NCBI GenBank assembly: GCA_017999235.1
Contig: JAGOBN010000129.1
Location: forward strand, 1-8,877
Reading direction: 5' to 3'
Length of the DNA: 8,877 bases
Origin: Anaerolineales bacterium
GTDB lineage: Bacteria > Chloroflexota > Anaerolineae > Anaerolineales > UBA6663
Position 1 is the stretch's first letter; each line of letters opens with the position of its first letter. The position numbers were made by a program, and so were the translations under genes. Below, piece by piece: positions 5,746 to 8,877 of this stretch. The notes beneath the pieces are model-generated. The model had not been told where the DNA came from and searched no databases. It was given only the letters and a program-made list of their open reading frames with translations.

Positions 5746-5784
5746 TGCGAACATCACCCCCATTTTCATCACCACACAACGCCT

Positions 5785-6342
5785 ATGGTCAAAGACGCTT
5801 TGCACGAAGCCGAAGGACGCATGAAGGGCGCGCTCACCGCCCTGGAAGAGAACCTGAACGGAATCCGCACCGGGCGCGCTTCGCCGGCGCTGGTGGAGAA
5901 GCTGGCCGTGGAATACTACGGCGCGCCGACCCAGCTCCAGCAGCTGGCGTCCATCAGCGTGCCTGAGCCGCGCCAGCTGCTCATCAAACCCTTCGACGCC
6001 GCCTCGCTCAAAAACATTGAGAAGGCCATCCAGAGCTCGGACCTGAACCTGACGCCGGCCAACGACGGCAAGGTGATCCGGCTGAACCTGCCGCCCCTGA
6101 CCGAAGAACGCCGGCGCGACCTGATCAAGGTCGTCCACCATCGGCTGGAGGAAGCGCGCGTGGCCATCCGCAACGTGCGCCGCAGCTCGCATGACGACCT
6201 GCGCGAATTCGAGAAGGAAAAGCTGATCTCGGAAGACGAGCTGAAGCGCGGCGAAGCGGAGCTCCAAAAGCTGACCGATAAACACGTCGCCCGCGTGGAC
6301 GAACTCGGGGCGCGCAAAGAAGCCGAGATCAAGGAAATCTAA
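5785..6342 (+). CDS. frr: Ribosome recycling factor
   Basis: RRF works with EF-G to split the post-termination ribosome. The 185-residue protein equals the E. coli length. It has the two-domain pattern: N-terminal helix with [22 protein letters not shown] (25-46), domain II with PLRQL-like [15 protein letters not shown] (49-63), and C-terminal helices with [12 protein letters not shown] (102-113) and AIRNVRR (127-133). Start choice: ATG 5785 aligns with family N-termini, but its leader (roughly 5751-5784) is A/C-rich and has no Shine-Dalgarno sequence. The in-frame ATG at 5821 follows AAGGA by only three bases and would remove the first helix. I keep 5785. It lies 105 bases after pyrH, with its own likely promoter in the gap. 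Confidence 0.97.
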   Translation: MVKDALHEAEGRMKGALTALEENLNGIRTGRASPALVEKLAVEYYGAPTQLQQLASISVPEPRQLLIKPFDAASLKNIEKAIQSSDLNLTPANDGKVIRLNLPPLTEERRRDLIKVVHHRLEEARVAIRNVRRSSHDDLREFEKEKLISEDELKRGEAELQKLTDKHVARVDELGARKEAEIKEI

Positions 6343-6383
6343 TCCGGCGCCGTCCGCCGGCCGCTGGAGTCTGACGACTGTCT

Positions 6384-7121
6384 ATGGCCACCGATCCCGC
6401 CGCGCCCGCCTTTGAACGCGTTCCTCAGCACGTCGGCATTATCATGGACGGCAACGGCCGCTGGGCCATCGGCCGCGGCCTGCCGCGCCTGGCCGGCCAC
6501 CGCGCCGGCGTCGAGAACCTGCGCCGCATCATCTCGGCCTGCGTGGAATTCGGGGTCAAGCATCTGACCATCTACGCCTTCTCCACCGAGAATTGGGGCC
6601 GCCCGCCCGAAGAGGTGCGCGGCCTGCTGTTTATCCTGGACGAGGTGCTGGAACGCGAACTGGCGGAACTGCACAAGGAAGGCGTGCAGCTGCGGCACAT
6701 CGGCCGGCTGGAAGGTCTGGCCCCCTCCACGCAAAAGAAAGTGGTCCAGGCGGTGGAGCTCACCCGCCACAACGACCGCCTGGTGCTGAACGTCGCCTTC
6801 AACTACGGCGGCCGGGCGGAGATCGTGCATGCCATCCGCCAGATGCTGACGGACGGCGTCGCCCCGGACCAAGTGACCGACGAGCTGGTCAGCCGCTACC
6901 TGTACACGGCCGGCCAACCCGACCCGGATCTGATTATCCGCACCGCCGGCGAGCTGCGCGTCTCCAATTTCCTGCTCTGGCAGGGCGCATACGCCGAGTA
7001 CTACGCCGCCGGCGTTTTCTGGCCCGATTTTGACAAAGAACAATTCCGCCGCGCCCTGGAGCACTTCGCCGCCCGTGAGCGGCGCTTCGGGCTGACGTCG
7101 GCGCAAATCGCTTCCGCCTAA
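6384..7121 (+). CDS. uppS: Isoprenyl transferase (undecaprenyl diphosphate synthase)
   Basis: This cis-prenyltransferase extends farnesyl diphosphate with isopentenyl diphosphate to C55 undecaprenyl diphosphate, the lipid carrier for cell-wall polymers. The 245-residue protein shows HVGIIMDGNGRWA (16-28) with catalytic Asp22, FSTENW (66-71), NVAFNYGGR (136-144), and RTAGELRVSNFLLWQGAYAE (186-205), which binds the homoallylic diphosphate. Length is typical. The ATG at 6384 has only a distant GGAG (6366-6369, 14-base spacing). A CCGGCG/CGCCGG hairpin (6344-6360) fills the 41-base gap after frr and could bring that site closer. In a phylum with little peptidoglycan the product chain length could differ; the sequence alone does not settle that. 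Confidence 0.95.
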   Translation: MATDPAAPAFERVPQHVGIIMDGNGRWAIGRGLPRLAGHRAGVENLRRIISACVEFGVKHLTIYAFSTENWGRPPEEVRGLLFILDEVLERELAELHKEGVQLRHIGRLEGLAPSTQKKVVQAVELTRHNDRLVLNVAFNYGGRAEIVHAIRQMLTDGVAPDQVTDELVSRYLYTAGQPDPDLIIRTAGELRVSNFLLWQGAYAEYYAAGVFWPDFDKEQFRRALEHFAARERRFGLTSAQIASA

Positions 7122-7130
7122 GCCCCGCGG

Positions 7131-7961
7131 ATGCTGCTCGACCGCCTCGCCATCGTCATCCCGATCATCCCGCTGGCCGTGTGGGTGATCTATCTGGGCG
7201 GCCCGGTGTACGCGGTGGCCGTGCTGGCGCTATTGCTGGTTGGCGCGCGCGAGTACGGGCGCATGTTTCTGGCCGGCGGCCAGCGGCCGGCGCTGCCGGT
7301 GCTGCTGGGCGGGGTGCCGGCGGTGGCGGCCGCGCACGGCCTGGCGCTGCCGGGCGTGGAAGTCGGCTGGGTGTTCGCGCTGCTGCTGGTCGCCAGCCTG
7401 GTCTGGCATCTGGTGGATTATGAGCGCGGCGCGCCGGGGGCCGGCACGGATTTCGCGGTGACCTTGGGCGGCCTGGTGTACCTGGGCTGGATGGGGGGGT
7501 ATTTTCTCGCGCTGCGCGCCCTCCCCGACGGCTTGTGGTGGAGCGCCACCATCTTCAGTTCCATCTGGCTGGCGGACAGCGCCGCCTACGTGGCCGGCCG
7601 GCGCTTTGGCCGGAACTTTCTGGCGCCGCGCCTGAGTCCCAAAAAGACCTGGGAAGGGTATGTGGGCGGCGCCGTAGGCGGCGCGCTGGGCGCCGGCCTC
7701 CTGGCCGCGCTGTGGGGGCTGGGCGCTGGCCCGGGCAGCCTGGTGGGCTGGCCCGCCGGCCTGGGGCTGGGGGCGTTGACGGCGCTGACCGGTCCGATTG
7801 GCGATTTAGGGATCTCGATGCTCAAACGCCAGACAGGCGTCAAGGACGCCGGCCACGTCATGGCCGGCCACGGCGGCGTCTTGGACCGGATCGACTCCTG
7901 GCTGATCGCCATCCCGCTCGGCTATTACGGGGTGCTGCTGCTGCAGACCTGGCTCCGATGA
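7131..7961 (+). CDS. cdsA: Phosphatidate cytidylyltransferase (CDP-diglyceride synthase)
   Basis: This integral membrane enzyme joins phosphatidate and CTP to give CDP-diacylglycerol, the precursor of bacterial phospholipids. The 276-residue protein has about eight or nine hydrophobic segments, starting at residues 5-22. The catalytic region includes WLADSAAYVAGRRFGR (146-161), LSPKKTWEG (168-176), and the signature from Ser229 to Asp255 (SMLKRQTGVKD, then GHGGVLDRID). The usual Pro of the 'PGHGG' part is Ala245; the metal-binding and basic residues are kept. It begins nine bases after uppS with no clear Shine-Dalgarno, suggesting coupling to uppS. Length fits the CdsA family. Confidence 0.95.
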   Translation: MLLDRLAIVIPIIPLAVWVIYLGGPVYAVAVLALLLVGAREYGRMFLAGGQRPALPVLLGGVPAVAAAHGLALPGVEVGWVFALLLVASLVWHLVDYERGAPGAGTDFAVTLGGLVYLGWMGGYFLALRALPDGLWWSATIFSSIWLADSAAYVAGRRFGRNFLAPRLSPKKTWEGYVGGAVGGALGAGLLAALWGLGAGPGSLVGWPAGLGLGALTALTGPIGDLGISMLKRQTGVKDAGHVMAGHGGVLDRIDSWLIAIPLGYYGVLLLQTWLR

Positions 7962-8038
7962 TCATTTAGCGCCGCCGGCCCGCGGCGCCGACCCAACCCG
8001 CCGGCTGTGCGCCGGCCGACCCCTCCCGGAGGAAATAT
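7962..8038 (+). other. cdsA-glpX spacer with two GC-rich hairpins and the glpX ribosome binding site
   Basis: GCGCCGC/GCGGCGC (7969-7975/7982-7988, 6-nt loop) and GCCGGC/GCCGGC (8000-8005/8011-8016, 5-nt loop) are followed by a strong GGAGG (8028-8032), six bases before the glpX ATG. Neither hairpin has a U tract, so read-through into glpX is likely. No promoter hexamers stand out. Confidence 0.5.
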
Positions 8039-8877
8039 ATGAGCGAGAAACCCGATCGCAACCTGGCGCTGGAACTGGTGCGCGTGACAGAGGCGGCCTC
8101 GCTGGCGGCCGGCCGCTACATGGGCCGCAACGACAAAGAGGGCGGCGACAAAGCCGCCGTGGACGCCATGCGGCTGGTCCTCAATACCGTCGACATGGAC
8201 GGCATCATTGTGATCGGCGAGGGCGAGAAGGACGAAGCGCCGATGCTCTTCAACGGCGAGAAACTGGGCCTGGGCGTGCCGCCGCAGGTCGACATCGCCG
8301 TGGACCCGATCGACGGCACCCGGCTGCTGGCGCTCGGCCGCCAAAACTCGCTCTCCACCGTGGCCATGGCGGACCGCAACACGATGTTCAACCCCGGCCC
8401 GATCGTGTACATGGACAAGATCGCCGTCGGCCCCGGCGCGAAAGGCGCCATTGACCTGGAGGTCTCGCCCGCCGTCAACCTGCGCAGCGTGGCGCGCGCG
8501 CTGGGCAAAGAAATTCGCGACCTGACCGTGATGGTGCTGGACCGCCCGCGCCACGACAAACTCATCGCCGAAATCCGCAAGGCCGGCGCCCGCATCCGGT
8601 TGATCACCGACGGCGATGTGGCCGGCGCGCTGATGACGGCCTGGCCCGAGTCCGGCGTGGACATGCTCATGGGCGTGGGCGGCTCACCCGAGGGCGTGAT
8701 CTCGGCCTGTGCGCTGAAGTGCATGGGCGGCGAGATCCAGGCCAAGCTTTTCCCGCGCAACGAAGATGAAGCCCGCCGCACCCGGGAAATGGGGTACAAC
8801 CTCGACCAGATCCTGAGCACCGACGACCTGGTGCGCTCTGACAATGTCTTCTTCGCCGCCACCGGCATCACCGACGG
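8039..8877 (+). CDS. glpX: Class II fructose-1,6-bisphosphatase, 3' end outside the window
   Basis: The enzyme removes the 1-phosphate of fructose 1,6-bisphosphate in gluconeogenesis (in some bacteria also sedoheptulose 1,7-bisphosphate). The first 279 residues are present and still open at the window end; the E. coli protein has 336. Visible landmarks are GEGEKDEAPML (60-70), the metal-site VDPIDGTRLLALG (88-100), VGPGAKGAIDL (130-140), RPRHDKLIAEIR (169-180), DGDVAGAL (191-198), GVGGSPEGVISA (212-223) and RSDNVFFAATGITD (266-279). Asp92 stands where E. coli GlpX has Glu (DPIEGT). The ATG is fixed by GGAGG six bases upstream. It follows cdsA by 77 bases on the same strand, in the position where many genomes have dxr. 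Confidence 0.96.
   Translation, partial: MSEKPDRNLALELVRVTEAASLAAGRYMGRNDKEGGDKAAVDAMRLVLNTVDMDGIIVIGEGEKDEAPMLFNGEKLGLGVPPQVDIAVDPIDGTRLLALGRQNSLSTVAMADRNTMFNPGPIVYMDKIAVGPGAKGAIDLEVSPAVNLRSVARALGKEIRDLTVMVLDRPRHDKLIAEIRKAGARIRLITDGDVAGALMTAWPESGVDMLMGVGGSPEGVISACALKCMGGEIQAKLFPRNEDEARRTREMGYNLDQILSTDDLVRSDNVFFAATGITD

Noticed and set aside
1..8877. tRNA, rRNA, CRISPR arrays, insertion sequences
   Set aside because: I looked on both strands for T-arm consensus, rRNA-like tracts, regularly spaced repeats, transposase motifs and long terminal inverted repeats. I saw none apart from the ncRNA closing helix.

Overview
The window is a GC-rich (about two thirds G+C by eye) bacterial chromosome segment. 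It is dominated by the housekeeping run rpsB-tsf-pyrH-frr-uppS-cdsA, all on the + strand and followed by glpX. The short 200-residue EF-Ts, a COG4087-type HAD protein, and a C39-like peptidase fused to two SH3-like domains suggest a Chloroflexota-like organism. That assignment is inference; no rRNA is present to confirm it.

Layout. Positions 1-99 hold the tail of an upstream transcription unit ending in an intrinsic terminator. A C39-like peptidase with two C-terminal SH3-like repeats follows on the + strand (133-1272). The 405 bases after it contain no credible protein gene. On the - strand they carry a well-formed candidate non-coding RNA: a sigma70-like promoter with a 17-bp spacer inside a symmetric array of GAGTC/GACTC sites, a 15-bp helix joining the 5' and 3' ends of the transcript, inner hairpins, and an intrinsic terminator. 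I could not match it to RNase P RNA, tmRNA, SRP RNA or 6S RNA. It is the strongest candidate here for something undescribed.

Positions 1678-3257 hold three closely spaced - strand genes, in transcription order: a degenerate PP2C/SpoIIE-like protein, a small HAD protein of the 'soluble P-type ATPase' type, and an unrecognised Trp-rich protein. A divergent intergenic region then carries an extended -10 promoter and a structured leader for rpsB.

From 3441 onward the + strand genes support translation (S2, EF-Ts, ribosome recycling factor), pyrimidine nucleotide supply (UMP kinase), and lipid-carrier and phospholipid synthesis (undecaprenyl diphosphate synthase, CDP-diglyceride synthase). The order matches the conserved bacterial rpsB-tsf-pyrH-frr-uppS-cdsA cluster, but cdsA is followed by class II fructose-1,6-bisphosphatase (glpX, cut by the window end) rather than dxr. 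An intrinsic terminator between tsf and pyrH and a likely promoter upstream of frr suggest the run is divided into at least three differently expressed segments.
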